64,000 nucleotides of DNA from Streptomyces clavifer. GTDB lineage: Bacteria > Actinomycetota > Actinomycetes > Streptomycetales > Streptomycetaceae. The stretch spans positions 806,001 through 870,000 of the forward strand of contig BMWJ01000001.1 in assembly GCA_014651175.1 (NCBI GenBank), written 5' to 3'. The translations under genes were made by a program, and so were the position numbers. The notes under the pieces were generated by a model. That model saw nothing but the letters and a program-made list of their open reading frames with translations, was not told where the DNA came from and ran no database searches. Shown in pieces: positions 45,875-56,031 of the stretch (its first letter is position 1; each line of letters begins with the position of its first letter).

Positions 45875-45979
45875 GCCATTGAGTAAACAACCGTTCTCCG
45901 GGGCCCGGAAGGGGTAGGCGGACTAGACTCGATAGTCAGTGAACAGTCGTACTCTCAATTGCTCGCAGAAAGGCCGCAC

Positions 45980-46135
45980 ATGTTCGTCCTCGTCGCCGCC
46001 CTGCTCCTGCTGGGGGTCGTTCTCGGGGCGGTCGCGCACCTTCCGCTCCCTCTCACCCTCGCCGCCGCGGCCGTGATCGGTCTCTGGCTCGCACTCTTCG
46101 GTCTCCGAGAACACCTTGCCCGCCGCCCCCACTGA
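45980..46135 (+). CDS. 51-aa membrane protein
   Basis: An ATG with AGAAAGG 7 nt upstream opens a 51-aa frame of two hydrophobic stretches (FVLVAALLLLGVVLGAVA and LTLAAAAVIGLWLALFGL) followed by a basic end, REHLARRPH. Third positions are nearly all G or C. It resembles the small two-helix actinobacterial proteins annotated as hypothetical. It lies 48 bp before the DUF4190 gene and may be cotranscribed with it. Function unknown. Confidence 0.7.
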   Translation: MFVLVAALLLLGVVLGAVAHLPLPLTLAAAAVIGLWLALFGLREHLARRPH

Positions 46136-46183
46136 GCGCGGGGCCCGCCTCCGTACGTCTTCGGAACCGAAGGAGCCCGCATC

Positions 46184-46474
46184 ATGACCCTCGCCACCGC
46201 ACTCACCCGCAGCACCCGGCGTGAGGCCGGGAAGGTCTCCCGCGAGGCAGACGGGCTGGCCGTCGCCTCGTTCGTCCTCGGCCTGCTCGGCCTCCTTGTG
46301 ATGAATATCCTCCTGGGGCCCACCGCCATCGTCATGGCGGTCATCGCCCTCGCGCGCTCCACCGCCCGCCGCGGCCGCGCCCTGCTCGGTCTGGCCCTCG
46401 GCATCGCCGACCTCGTCGTCCTCGGCGTCCTGGTCACCGCCAACGGCACCGTCTCCTGGAGCCTGGGGGGCTGA
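46184..46474 (+). CDS. DUF4190 small membrane protein
   Basis: 96 aa. A charged N-terminus is followed by GLAVASFVLGLLGLLVMNIL, a GPTAIVMAVIALARS loop and GLALGIADLVVLGVLV: the two-helix DUF4190 domain. Such proteins are common in Streptomyces with no known function. It is preceded by a GAAGGAG ribosome site and by the 51-aa membrane gene. Confidence 0.85.
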   Translation: MTLATALTRSTRREAGKVSREADGLAVASFVLGLLGLLVMNILLGPTAIVMAVIALARSTARRGRALLGLALGIADLVVLGVLVTANGTVSWSLGG

Positions 46475-46618
46475 CAGGGGTGGGCCGACGGCTCGTCCGG
46501 CGGCGGATCGGGCTCCGGGAATGAGCGGCGGCGGCGCGCGCTCCCGAGGCCCTCGACGGGCCGCTGCGTGATGCGCCCGCGATGCGCCCGGCCGGGGGCT
46601 CGTAGAATCGGGTCCACC

Positions 46619-47788
46619 ATGGCCTACCTCGACCACGCCGCGACCACGCCGATGCTGCCGGAGGCGATCGCGGCGATGACCGCGCAGCTCGCCGTCACCG
46701 GCAACGCGTCCTCACTGCACGCCGCCGGGCGCCGGGCCCGCCGTACCGTCGAGGAGTCCAGAGAGACTCTCGCCGACGCGCTCGGCGCACGCCCCAGCGA
46801 GGTGGTCCTCACCTCCGGCGGGACCGAGGCCGACAACCTCGCTGTGAAGGGCCTCTACTGGGCCCGCCGCGACGCCGACCCCCGGCGCACCCGGCTCCTG
46901 GCGAGCCCTGTCGAGCACCACGCCGTGCTCGACGCCGTCGACTGGCTCGCCACGCACGAAGGCGCGACCGTCGAATACCTTCCCGTCGACCGGTACGGCC
47001 GGGTGCACCCCGACGCGCTGCGCGAGGCGATCCTCCGTGACCCCGACGACATCGCGATGATCACGGTGATGTGGGCCAACAACGAGATCGGCACGATCAT
47101 GCCGATTCGTGAACTGGCCGAAGTGGCGCGTGAGTTCGACATCCCGATGCACGCCGATGCGGTGCAGGCCTTCGGTCAGCTGGAGGTCGACTTCGCCCGG
47201 TCGGGGCTGGCCGCGATGACCGTCAGCGCGCACAAGATCGGCGGCCCGTTCGGCATCGGCGCACTGCTGCTCGGCCGTGACTTCACGCCCGTGCCCGTGC
47301 TGCACGGCGGCGGGCAGGAACGGCAGGTGCGCTCCGGGACCCTGGACGTGCCCGCCGTCGCCGCGTTCGCCGTCGCCGGACGGCTCGCCGACGACGGGCG
47401 TGAGGACTTCGCCCGCGAGGTCGGCGCGCTCCGCGACGAGCTTGCCGCAGCCGTGCTGCGGGCCGTCCCCGACGCGATCCTCGGCGGCGACCCGGCCCCC
47501 GGCGGCCGACTGCCCGCCAACGCCCACTTCAGCTTCCCGGGCTGCGAGGGCGACTCCCTCCTGCTCCTGCTCGACGCCCAGGGCATCGCCTGCTCCACCG
47601 GCTCCGCCTGCACGGCCGGCATCGCCCAGCCCAGCCACGTGCTCCTGGCCACCGGCACCGACCCCGACCTGGCGCGCGGCACCCTGCGCTTCTCGCTCGG
47701 GCACACCTCGACGGCGGAGGACGTGGCCGAGGTCGCCCGGGCCATCGCCCCCGCGGTAGAACGCGCCAGAACAGCCGGCCTCAGCTAA
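46619..47788 (+). CDS. Cysteine desulfurase (NifS/IscS family)
   Basis: 389-aa PLP enzyme that takes sulfur from L-cysteine as an enzyme persulfide. N-terminus [19 protein letters not shown] Lys in [12 protein letters not shown], catalytic Cys in [18 protein letters not shown]. The next plus-strand gene is mnmA, whose tRNA 2-thiolation needs such a donor, so that is the likely job. TAGAAT (46603-46608) ends 10 nt before the ATG with no ribosome site, which fits leaderless translation. Confidence 0.94.
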   Translation: MAYLDHAATTPMLPEAIAAMTAQLAVTGNASSLHAAGRRARRTVEESRETLADALGARPSEVVLTSGGTEADNLAVKGLYWARRDADPRRTRLLASPVEHHAVLDAVDWLATHEGATVEYLPVDRYGRVHPDALREAILRDPDDIAMITVMWANNEIGTIMPIRELAEVAREFDIPMHADAVQAFGQLEVDFARSGLAAMTVSAHKIGGPFGIGALLLGRDFTPVPVLHGGGQERQVRSGTLDVPAVAAFAVAGRLADDGREDFAREVGALRDELAAAVLRAVPDAILGGDPAPGGRLPANAHFSFPGCEGDSLLLLLDAQGIACSTGSACTAGIAQPSHVLLATGTDPDLARGTLRFSLGHTSTAEDVAEVARAIAPAVERARTAGLS

Positions 47789-47931
47789 CCCCGCCCCGCC
47801 CCGCCCCCCCGCCCCCCCGTCCGCCCGCTGGTCGTTGGGAGCGATGGGACGCGGGAATCGGACATAACGCCCGGTTTTTGGTCCCCTGGCTCCCGCTGAC
47901 CGGCGTGACCCGGGGGGCGGGGGGCGGGGGG
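47789..47931. terminator. C-tract/G-tract composite hairpin
   Basis: Between two convergent genes a run of C4-C7 tracts (about 47792-47819) faces a run of G6-G7 tracts (about 47910-47932). Between them GGGAGCGATGGGAC can pair with GGTCCCCTGGCTCCC. The whole forms one large nested stem; the G tracts could alternatively form a quadruplex. Likely a bidirectional terminator. Confidence 0.55.
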
Positions 47932-47932
47932 G

Positions 47933-48613
47933 TTAGCTGGGGTGTGGGGGTTGCGGGGCGGCGCGGACCAGTTTCATGTAGCGGTCCCAGTCCCAGTGGG
48001 GCCCGGGATCGGTGTGGTCCGTGCCCGGCACCTCGACGTGCCCGATGATGTGCTCGCGGTCCACGGGCAGCTCGTACCGCGCGCATATCTCGGCCGTCAG
48101 CAGGGCCGACGCCGCGTACATCTCCGGCGTGAAGTCCTGCGGGCGGTCCACGAAGCCCTCGTGCTCGATGCCGATACTGCGTTCGTTGTACGAGCGGTTA
48201 CCCGCGTGGTACGCCACGTCGAGCTCGCGGATCATCTGGGTCACGCGGCCGTTCTGGCCGACGATGTAGTGCGTCGCCGCCTGGTGCGCCGGGTCCTGGA
48301 AGACCTTGACCGCGCTGGCGAAGCTGCCCTGGGTGACGTGGACGATGACCCGGTCCACGCCGTAGTCGTCGGGGCGGTCGGCCCGCCGCCAGTTCGCCTC
48401 GGAGGCCGCCACCCAGCGGGCGCCCGCGTAGTCCAGCTCACCCGGTTTGCGGGGCTTCTCCACGCCCGGCACCCGCCACCAGACGCGCCGGACGTCGTCC
48501 ACCGCCAGCGCGGCCGTGCCCAGGGCAGCCGCGCCGCCGCCGATCAGCAGCGTGCGTCTGCTGACGCCGCGCGATCCGCTTCCGGATCCTTCGGCCTTCC
48601 CTCGTGTCCCCAT
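47933..48613 (-). CDS. Tat-exported N-acetylmuramoyl-L-alanine amidase
   Basis: 226 aa. The N-terminus has a twin-arginine signal (GVSRRTLLIGGGAAALG). The amidase_2 domain (about 75-215) has zinc ligands in RVIVHVTQGS and EVPGTDHTDPGPHWDW; an Asp replaces the usual Cys ligand, as in other amidase_2 enzymes with His-His-Asp sites. GIEHEGFVD carries the catalytic Glu. It degrades peptidoglycan outside the cytoplasm. It diverges from mnmA across 61 bp. Confidence 0.92.
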   Translation of the reverse strand: MGTRGKAEGSGSGSRGVSRRTLLIGGGAAALGTAALAVDDVRRVWWRVPGVEKPRKPGELDYAGARWVAASEANWRRADRPDDYGVDRVIVHVTQGSFASAVKVFQDPAHQAATHYIVGQNGRVTQMIRELDVAYHAGNRSYNERSIGIEHEGFVDRPQDFTPEMYAASALLTAEICARYELPVDREHIIGHVEVPGTDHTDPGPHWDWDRYMKLVRAAPQPPHPS

Positions 48614-48674
48614 GTGATCGTCAACGCTTATCCGCGCGCATTCGGTTCCCGGGGCCCCGTACTCTGGATGAGCT

Positions 48675-49808
48675 ATGACTCAGATCTCCCAGCGCCCCCT
48701 CCGCGTGCTCGCCGCCATGTCCGGCGGAGTCGACTCCGCCGTCGCCGCGGCCCGTGCCGCCGAGGCAGGCCACGACGTGACCGGTGTGCACCTCGCCCTC
48801 TCCGCGAACCCGCAGTCCTTTCGTACCGGGGCGCGCGGCTGTTGCACCATCGAGGACTCCCGGGACGCCCGCCGCGCGGCGGACGTCATCGGCATCCCGT
48901 TCTACGTCTGGGACCTGGCGGAACGCTTCCGTGAGGACGTCGTGGACGACTTCGTCGCGGAGTACGAGGCAGGGCGCACGCCCAACCCCTGCCTGCGCTG
49001 CAACGAGAAGATCAAGTTCGCCGCGCTGCTCGACAAGGCGCTGGCCCTCGGCTTCGACGCCGTGTGCACGGGCCACTACGCGACGGTCGTGCTCAGGGAG
49101 GACGGCACCCGGGAGATGCACCGCGCCTCGGACATGGCCAAGGATCAGAGCTACGTCCTCGGTGTCCTGGACGAGAAGCAGCTCGCGCACGCCATGTTCC
49201 CGCTCGGCGACACCCTCACCACCAAGGACGAGATCCGGGCCGAGGCCGAGCGCCGGGGCCTGGCGGTCGCCAAGAAGCCCGACAGCCACGACATCTGCTT
49301 CATCGCCGACGGTGACACCCAGGGCTTCCTGGCCGGCCGGCTCGGTGGCCCGGCCGAGGGTGACATCGTCGACGAGGCCGGTACGAAGGTCGGCACCCAC
49401 GAGGGCGCCTTCGGCTTCACCATCGGCCAGCGCAAGGGCCTGCGCATCGGCCACCCGGCCCCCGACGGCAAGCCCCGCTACGTCCTGGACATCTCCCCGG
49501 TGAACAACACGGTGACGGTCGGCCCGGTCGAGGCCCTCGACGTCACCGCCCTCACGGCGATCAAGCCCCGCTGGTGCGGCACGGCCCCGTCCGGCCCCGG
49601 CACGTACACCGCGCAGCTCCGCGCGCACGGCGGCGAGACCGAGGTGACGGCGGAGCTGGTCGACGGCACCCTGCACGTCTCGTTCGCCGAGCCCGTACGG
49701 GGTGTGGCTCCCGGCCAGGCCGTCGTGCTGTACGACGGCACCCGGGTCGTCGGGTCCGCCACGATCGCGACGACGGTCAGGCGCGAGAAGGCGGCGGCGG
49801 CCGGCTGA
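48675..49808 (+). CDS. mnmA: tRNA-specific 2-thiouridylase MnmA
   Basis: A 377-aa PP-loop ATPase that adenylates U34 of Lys, Glu and Gln tRNAs and adds sulfur. PP-loop [12 protein letters not shown] (14-25), first catalytic Cys in [13 protein letters not shown], acceptor Cys in [12 protein letters not shown]. The central domain [11 protein letters not shown] and C-terminal barrel are present. TACTCT at 48660-48665 lies 9 nt before the ATG, so the mRNA may be leaderless. The cysteine desulfurase upstream is the likely sulfur source. Confidence 0.96.
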   Translation: MTQISQRPLRVLAAMSGGVDSAVAAARAAEAGHDVTGVHLALSANPQSFRTGARGCCTIEDSRDARRAADVIGIPFYVWDLAERFREDVVDDFVAEYEAGRTPNPCLRCNEKIKFAALLDKALALGFDAVCTGHYATVVLREDGTREMHRASDMAKDQSYVLGVLDEKQLAHAMFPLGDTLTTKDEIRAEAERRGLAVAKKPDSHDICFIADGDTQGFLAGRLGGPAEGDIVDEAGTKVGTHEGAFGFTIGQRKGLRIGHPAPDGKPRYVLDISPVNNTVTVGPVEALDVTALTAIKPRWCGTAPSGPGTYTAQLRAHGGETEVTAELVDGTLHVSFAEPVRGVAPGQAVVLYDGTRVVGSATIATTVRREKAAAAG

Positions 49809-49813
49809 TCCAC

Positions 49814-49859
49814 GGGCACCGGGGCGGGTCGCTCCCCTGCGACGACCCGGCCCGGTGCC
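49814..49859. terminator. Bidirectional terminator, mnmA / hydrolase
   Basis: GGCACCGGG-G-CGGGTCG (from 49815) pairs with CGACCCG-G-CCCGGTGCC (49843-49859) between convergent genes. Confidence 0.75.
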
Positions 49860-49863
49860 ACGC

Positions 49864-50664
49864 CTACGACGCCCGGTGCGCGATCACGTCCCGGGCGAAG
49901 AAGTCCGCCAGGACCGGGGCGATCGCCTGCGGCGCCAGCTCCCGGGTCTGGCCCGTCAGGGTGCGGTGCCGCGCGCGGGGGATCGCCGCCGCGAGGGCAT
50001 GCGTCATCTCGCGCATCGGGGTGGGGCTGAAGCCGCCGCTCACCACCAGCGTGCGCGCCGTGACGGACGAGAACCGGCCGGCCGGGAGTGCGCCGTTGCC
50101 CAGCAGCGCGTCGTCGTACGCCAGGGTGTGTGCCAGCGCTTTCAGACCGGCCCATACCGGGGCGTGGCGCATCCGGGCGATCGTCGTCTCCGGGACACCG
50201 GTCTGCGACATGTACAGGGCGACGGAGCCGTCACGGTCCCCTATGGACAGCATCCGGTGCAGCCGCGCCGTGCAGCGTGACTTGTACAGGAGACCGGCCG
50301 GCCCCGGGGAGTAGGGCGGTTCGTAGACCGCGAGGAGATCCACCGGCAGCCCCGAGGCCTGCGCCTCCAGTGCCAGCGCCCCGCCCGACAGCATGCCGAA
50401 CAGCGACGCCCGCCCTCCCGCCCGGCTCATCACCGCGGCCAGGTCCTCGACCTCCCGGCGCACCGCGTACGGCCCGCCGTCACCGCTGGCGCCGCGTCCC
50501 CGGCGGTCGTAGGTGACGACCGTGAAGCGCGGTGCCAGCAGGGCGGCCAGCGGTTCCTCGGTCGCCGCGGTGCTCAGTGCCCCGCCGACCAGGACGACCG
50601 GCGGCCCGTCGCCCCGCCGGCGGTACGCGATCGAGGTGCCGTCGCGGGAGAGAGTCATGTCCAT
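49864..50664 (-). CDS. Alpha/beta-fold hydrolase
   Basis: 266 aa. The fold opens with SIAYRRRGDGPPVVLVGGAL (oxyanion turn) and YDRRGRGASGD. The nucleophile elbow is GMLSGGAL (Ser about 96), a variant of G-x-S-x-G. A late Asp/His pair cannot be placed with certainty; HRTLTGQTRELAPQA near the C-terminus offers a His. Substrate unknown. It is a single gene and has no functional link to its neighbours that I can see. Confidence 0.85.
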   Translation of the reverse strand: MDMTLSRDGTSIAYRRRGDGPPVVLVGGALSTAATEEPLAALLAPRFTVVTYDRRGRGASGDGGPYAVRREVEDLAAVMSRAGGRASLFGMLSGGALALEAQASGLPVDLLAVYEPPYSPGPAGLLYKSRCTARLHRMLSIGDRDGSVALYMSQTGVPETTIARMRHAPVWAGLKALAHTLAYDDALLGNGALPAGRFSSVTARTLVVSGGFSPTPMREMTHALAAAIPRARHRTLTGQTRELAPQAIAPVLADFFARDVIAHRAS

Positions 50665-50726
50665 GTGGGGGTGGACCGCACCGGCGCAAGGAACTCATCG
50701 GTGCGGCGGAGAAATATTTCCGACGG

Positions 50727-51062
50727 TCAGCCGGTCACCACATCCGTGGCGTAGAAGCAGAAGTGGTCCTTGATCGCGGCGACTTGCTCCCTGGGCTCCG
50801 GATAGGCCCAGACGAGGTCCGCCGCGCCGGGCCGGGACCAGTAGGAGGCGTCGCCCTTGAAGGGGCAGTGCGTACGGGTACCGGAGGGCGTCAGCAGTTC
50901 GGTACGGACGTCCCCGGGCGGCAGGTAGTAGCGGTCGGGACAGCCCGTCTCGCGCAGCACCAGCGGGCGGCGGCTCTCGGCGAGCACCTGCCCGTCGTGC
51001 ACCGCACGCACGTGCACGGCAGCGGGTTCGACGGTGATGGTGTGTCCTGCGGTGGAGGTCAT
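50727..51062 (-). CDS. DUF427 domain protein
   Basis: 111 aa, matching the short DUF427 family (VHVRAVHDGQVLAESRRPLV, THCPFKGDASYWS, VWAYPEP, CFYATDVVTG). The beta-rich single domain is common in actinobacteria and fungi; its function is not known. Highly conserved CPFKG suggests a binding site. It diverges from the LOG-family gene across 65 bp. Confidence 0.92.
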   Translation of the reverse strand: MTSTAGHTITVEPAAVHVRAVHDGQVLAESRRPLVLRETGCPDRYYLPPGDVRTELLTPSGTRTHCPFKGDASYWSRPGAADLVWAYPEPREQVAAIKDHFCFYATDVVTG

Positions 51063-51127
51063 ATGTGCTTCAGCCGCCCGGCAGGCCGGTTTCTTCCCGG
51101 GGCGCGGGCCGGTCGTACGGTGTCTCC

Positions 51128-51667
51128 ATGAATATCTGCGTCTTCCTCTCCGCCGCCGACCTCGACGAGCGCTACACCGTGCCGGCCCGGGAATTCGCCG
51201 AGCTGCTGGGCCGGGGCGGGCACACCCTGGTCTGGGGCGGATCGGAGAGCGGACTCATGAAGGTCGTCGCCGACGGGGTGCAGGAGTCCGGCGGGCGGCT
51301 GGTCGGGGTGTCGGTGGACTTCCTGGCGGCGAAGGCGCGGACGAACGCCGACGAGATGGTGATCGCCGGGGACCTGGCCGAGCGCAAGGCGCTGCTCCTG
51401 GAGAAGTCCGACGCGATCGTGATCATGGTCGGCGGCACGGGGACCCTCGACGAGGCCACGGAGATCCTGGAGCTGAAGAAGCACGGCAAGCACACCAAGC
51501 CCGTCGTCCTGCTGAACACGGCCGGGTTCTACGACGGTCTGCGCCAGCAGTTCCAGCGCATGGAGGACGAGGGCTTCCTGCCGCTGCCCCTCACCGAGCT
51601 CGTCTTCTTCGCCAAGGACGGCGTCGGGGCGCTCGCCTACCTGGAGGAGTCGGCCGGCCTGCTGTGA
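51128..51667 (+). CDS. LOG-family protein (TIGR00730)
   Basis: 179 aa. A Rossmann-like fold with LVWGGSESGLMKVVADGVQE and the family motif MVGGTGTLDEATEI (about 101-114), which replaces the plant-type PGGxGTxxE. LOG proteins release cytokinin base from its ribotide or act on other nucleoside monophosphates. TACGGT (51116-51121) ends 6 nt before the ATG, so it is probably leaderless. A long frame upstream to 51065 is not needed. Confidence 0.9.
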   Translation: MNICVFLSAADLDERYTVPAREFAELLGRGGHTLVWGGSESGLMKVVADGVQESGGRLVGVSVDFLAAKARTNADEMVIAGDLAERKALLLEKSDAIVIMVGGTGTLDEATEILELKKHGKHTKPVVLLNTAGFYDGLRQQFQRMEDEGFLPLPLTELVFFAKDGVGALAYLEESAGLL

Positions 51668-51738
51668 CGGACCAGGCCGGTCCGCTCTGACACACCGGGC
51701 CGGCCGGCTGTCACGCACCGGGCCGGCCTGCTGTGACG
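51651..51738. repeat. Imperfect tandem repeats after LOG gene
   Basis: The phrase GGCCGGCCTGCTGTGACG at the end of the LOG gene recurs at 51721-51738, with two degenerate copies between (about 23-bp period). It appears to be slippage duplication of the gene end. Confidence 0.65.
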
Positions 51739-51764
51739 CCCGGCCGGGATGACAGCATGAGGCC

Positions 51765-52454
51765 ATGCCTACTCACCTCATCACCGGCGCCGGCTCCGGT
51801 ATCGGCGCAGCCGTCGCCCGGCGCCTGCGGGAACGCGGCGACGACCTCGTGCTGCTCGCCCGGGACGCGGGACGCGCCAAGGAGCTCGCCGCACTCCACC
51901 CGGGGGCGCGCACGCTCGTCGGCGACCTCGGCAACCCCGACCGGCTCTCCTGGGCGTTCGGGCAGCAGCCGATGCCCGAACGCCTCGACTCGCTGCTGCA
52001 CATCGCGGGCGTCGTCGAGCTCGGCCGGATCGGCGACCTCACCCCCAAGGCCTGGCACTTCCAGCTCAACGCCAACCTGATCGCCCCCGCCGAGCTGACC
52101 CGGCTGCTGCTGCCGCAACTGCGCGTCTCGCACGGCCAGGTCGTCTTCGTGAACTCGGGCGCCGGGCTCGAGGCGCACGCCGAGTGGGGCGCGTACGCCG
52201 CGAGCAAGCACGGCCTCAAGGCCCTCGCCGACTCGCTGCGCCACGAGGAGCACGGCAACGGCGTGCGGGTCACGTCCGTCTTCCCCGGGCGCACCGCCAG
52301 CCCCATGCAGGCCAAGGTCCACCAGCAGGAGGGCAAGGAGTACGACGCCTCCCGCTGGATCGACCCGGAGTCCGTGGCCACTACGATCCTGCTGGCCATC
52401 GACCTGCCGCGCGACGCCGAGATCAACAACCTGACGGTCCGCCCCGGCCGCTGA
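51765..52454 (+). CDS. Short-chain dehydrogenase/reductase
   Basis: 229 aa. NAD(P)-binding TGAGSGIGAAVARRL (about 5-19), structural Asn region LHIAGVVELG, and the catalytic pair in YAASKHGLKALADSL (Tyr about 143, Lys about 147). Classical SDR length. An Arg in LLARDAGRAKEL suggests NADPH preference. Substrate unknown. It lies 35 bp before the MetE-like gene on the same strand and may share its transcript. Confidence 0.92.
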   Translation: MPTHLITGAGSGIGAAVARRLRERGDDLVLLARDAGRAKELAALHPGARTLVGDLGNPDRLSWAFGQQPMPERLDSLLHIAGVVELGRIGDLTPKAWHFQLNANLIAPAELTRLLLPQLRVSHGQVVFVNSGAGLEAHAEWGAYAASKHGLKALADSLRHEEHGNGVRVTSVFPGRTASPMQAKVHQQEGKEYDASRWIDPESVATTILLAIDLPRDAEINNLTVRPGR

Positions 52455-52489
52455 CAGTCCGGGGACCGCGCGGCCCGTAGGCTCTCCGC

Positions 52490-53515
52490 GTGAGTGAGAA
52501 GAGCAAGTTCAGCGAGTGCGCCGCCACCGGTATCGGGTCCATGCCGGGCGGCGACGCACGGGAAGCGGCCAGGACCGTCGCCGGGTCCTTCGGCGACGGA
52601 CAGGGCATGCCGTACCTGGCGGAGCTGCCCGCGCGCGGCCCCGGTGCGGACATGACCGGGCGGACCATAGGACTGCTCGTCGAGATGTACGGCCACGTCG
52701 AGCCCAGCGGCTGGCGGATCAGCGACCGTCCCGGCCGCGACACCCGGCGCGCGCGGTCGTGGCTCGGCGAGGACCTCGACGCCCTGGAGGAGTACACCCA
52801 GGGCTACGAAGGGCTGCTCAAGGTCCAGGCCGTCGGCCCCTGGACCCTGGCCGCGGGCCTGGAGCTGCGGGGCGGCGAGGCGATGCTCGCGGACCCGGGC
52901 GCCTGCCGTGACCTGGCCGGTTCGCTGGCAGAGGGACTCCGCGGCCACCTCGCCGAGGTCCGGCGCCGGGTGCCCGGCGCCGAGGTCGTCCTCCAGCTGG
53001 ACGAGCCCTCCCTGACCGCCGTGCTGCTGGGCCGGGTCAGGTCGGCGAGCGGATACCGCACCTACCGAGCCGTGGACCGACAAGTCGTCGAAGGAACCCT
53101 GCGCGATCTGCTCGCGGTGAACGGCGAGGGACCGACGGCGGTCCACTCGTGCGCCCCCGAGGTGCCCTTCGCCCTGCTGCGCCGCGCCGGGGCCGACGCC
53201 GTCTCCTTCGATTTCTCCCTCCTCACCGAGCGTGAGGAGGAGGCGATCGGTGAGGCCGTCGAAGGCGGCACCCAGCTCTTCCTCGGCGTGGTTCCCGGAG
53301 TCGACGCGGCCTCGACCGCATTGTCGGACCCTGGCGGTAGCGTCATGGGTGTCAGGACGTTGTGGAGCAGGCTGGGATTCAATCCGGGGACTCTCACCGA
53401 GTCCGTCGTGATCACCCCGTCCTGCGGGCTCGCGGGGGCGTCGCCCGCGTACGCGCGCGCCGCGCTCGCCCACTGCGCCCGGGCCGCGAGGTCGCTCGCA
53501 GACAACCCTGAGTAA
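52490..53515 (+). CDS. MetE C-terminal-like (cobalamin-independent methionine synthase family) protein
   Basis: 341 aa, about half of full MetE, corresponding to its catalytic UROD/MetE-like barrel. ATGIGSMPGGDAREAARTVA at the start, LQLDEPSLTAVL in the middle, zinc-ligand candidates in VHSCAPEVPFALL and ITPSCGLAGASP. Whether it makes methionine is uncertain: archaeal-type short MetE and related methyltransferases look alike. TAGGCT (52478-52483) ends 6 nt before the GTG, suggesting a leaderless message. It lies 24 bp before ligA. Confidence 0.88.
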   Translation: MSEKSKFSECAATGIGSMPGGDAREAARTVAGSFGDGQGMPYLAELPARGPGADMTGRTIGLLVEMYGHVEPSGWRISDRPGRDTRRARSWLGEDLDALEEYTQGYEGLLKVQAVGPWTLAAGLELRGGEAMLADPGACRDLAGSLAEGLRGHLAEVRRRVPGAEVVLQLDEPSLTAVLLGRVRSASGYRTYRAVDRQVVEGTLRDLLAVNGEGPTAVHSCAPEVPFALLRRAGADAVSFDFSLLTEREEEAIGEAVEGGTQLFLGVVPGVDAASTALSDPGGSVMGVRTLWSRLGFNPGTLTESVVITPSCGLAGASPAYARAALAHCARAARSLADNPE

Positions 53516-55735
<2,220 letters not shown>

Positions 55736-56031
55736 TCGAGGCGCGATCGAGACGCAGCCGGGGAGTGGCCGTGGGCGACGGGGGAAGAAAGCGGACGTGA
55801 GGGGACCGAGAGGTCCGGCCGGTACCACCCGTTCGGCGCATATCAGAGGGTGAGGGGTGCCAGGTCCGCATTCGGGCAAGAGCTGCAGAGCGCTGCCCCT
55901 GCGGGCCCTCGGCGGCCTACTGTTGAGCGTGCACCTGCCGTGCCCGGCCGCGTGGTGGGAATCGGGTCGTGGTGGCATGGGAGCGGGGCCCACTGTGGGA
56001 CATCGGCACCGCCGGCTGTGAGAGGGACGGA

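Noticed and set aside
49478-50155. Minus-strand frame overlapping mnmA and the hydrolase
   Set aside because: It lies antisense to the end of mnmA and in the wrong frame of the hydrolase gene; no domain.
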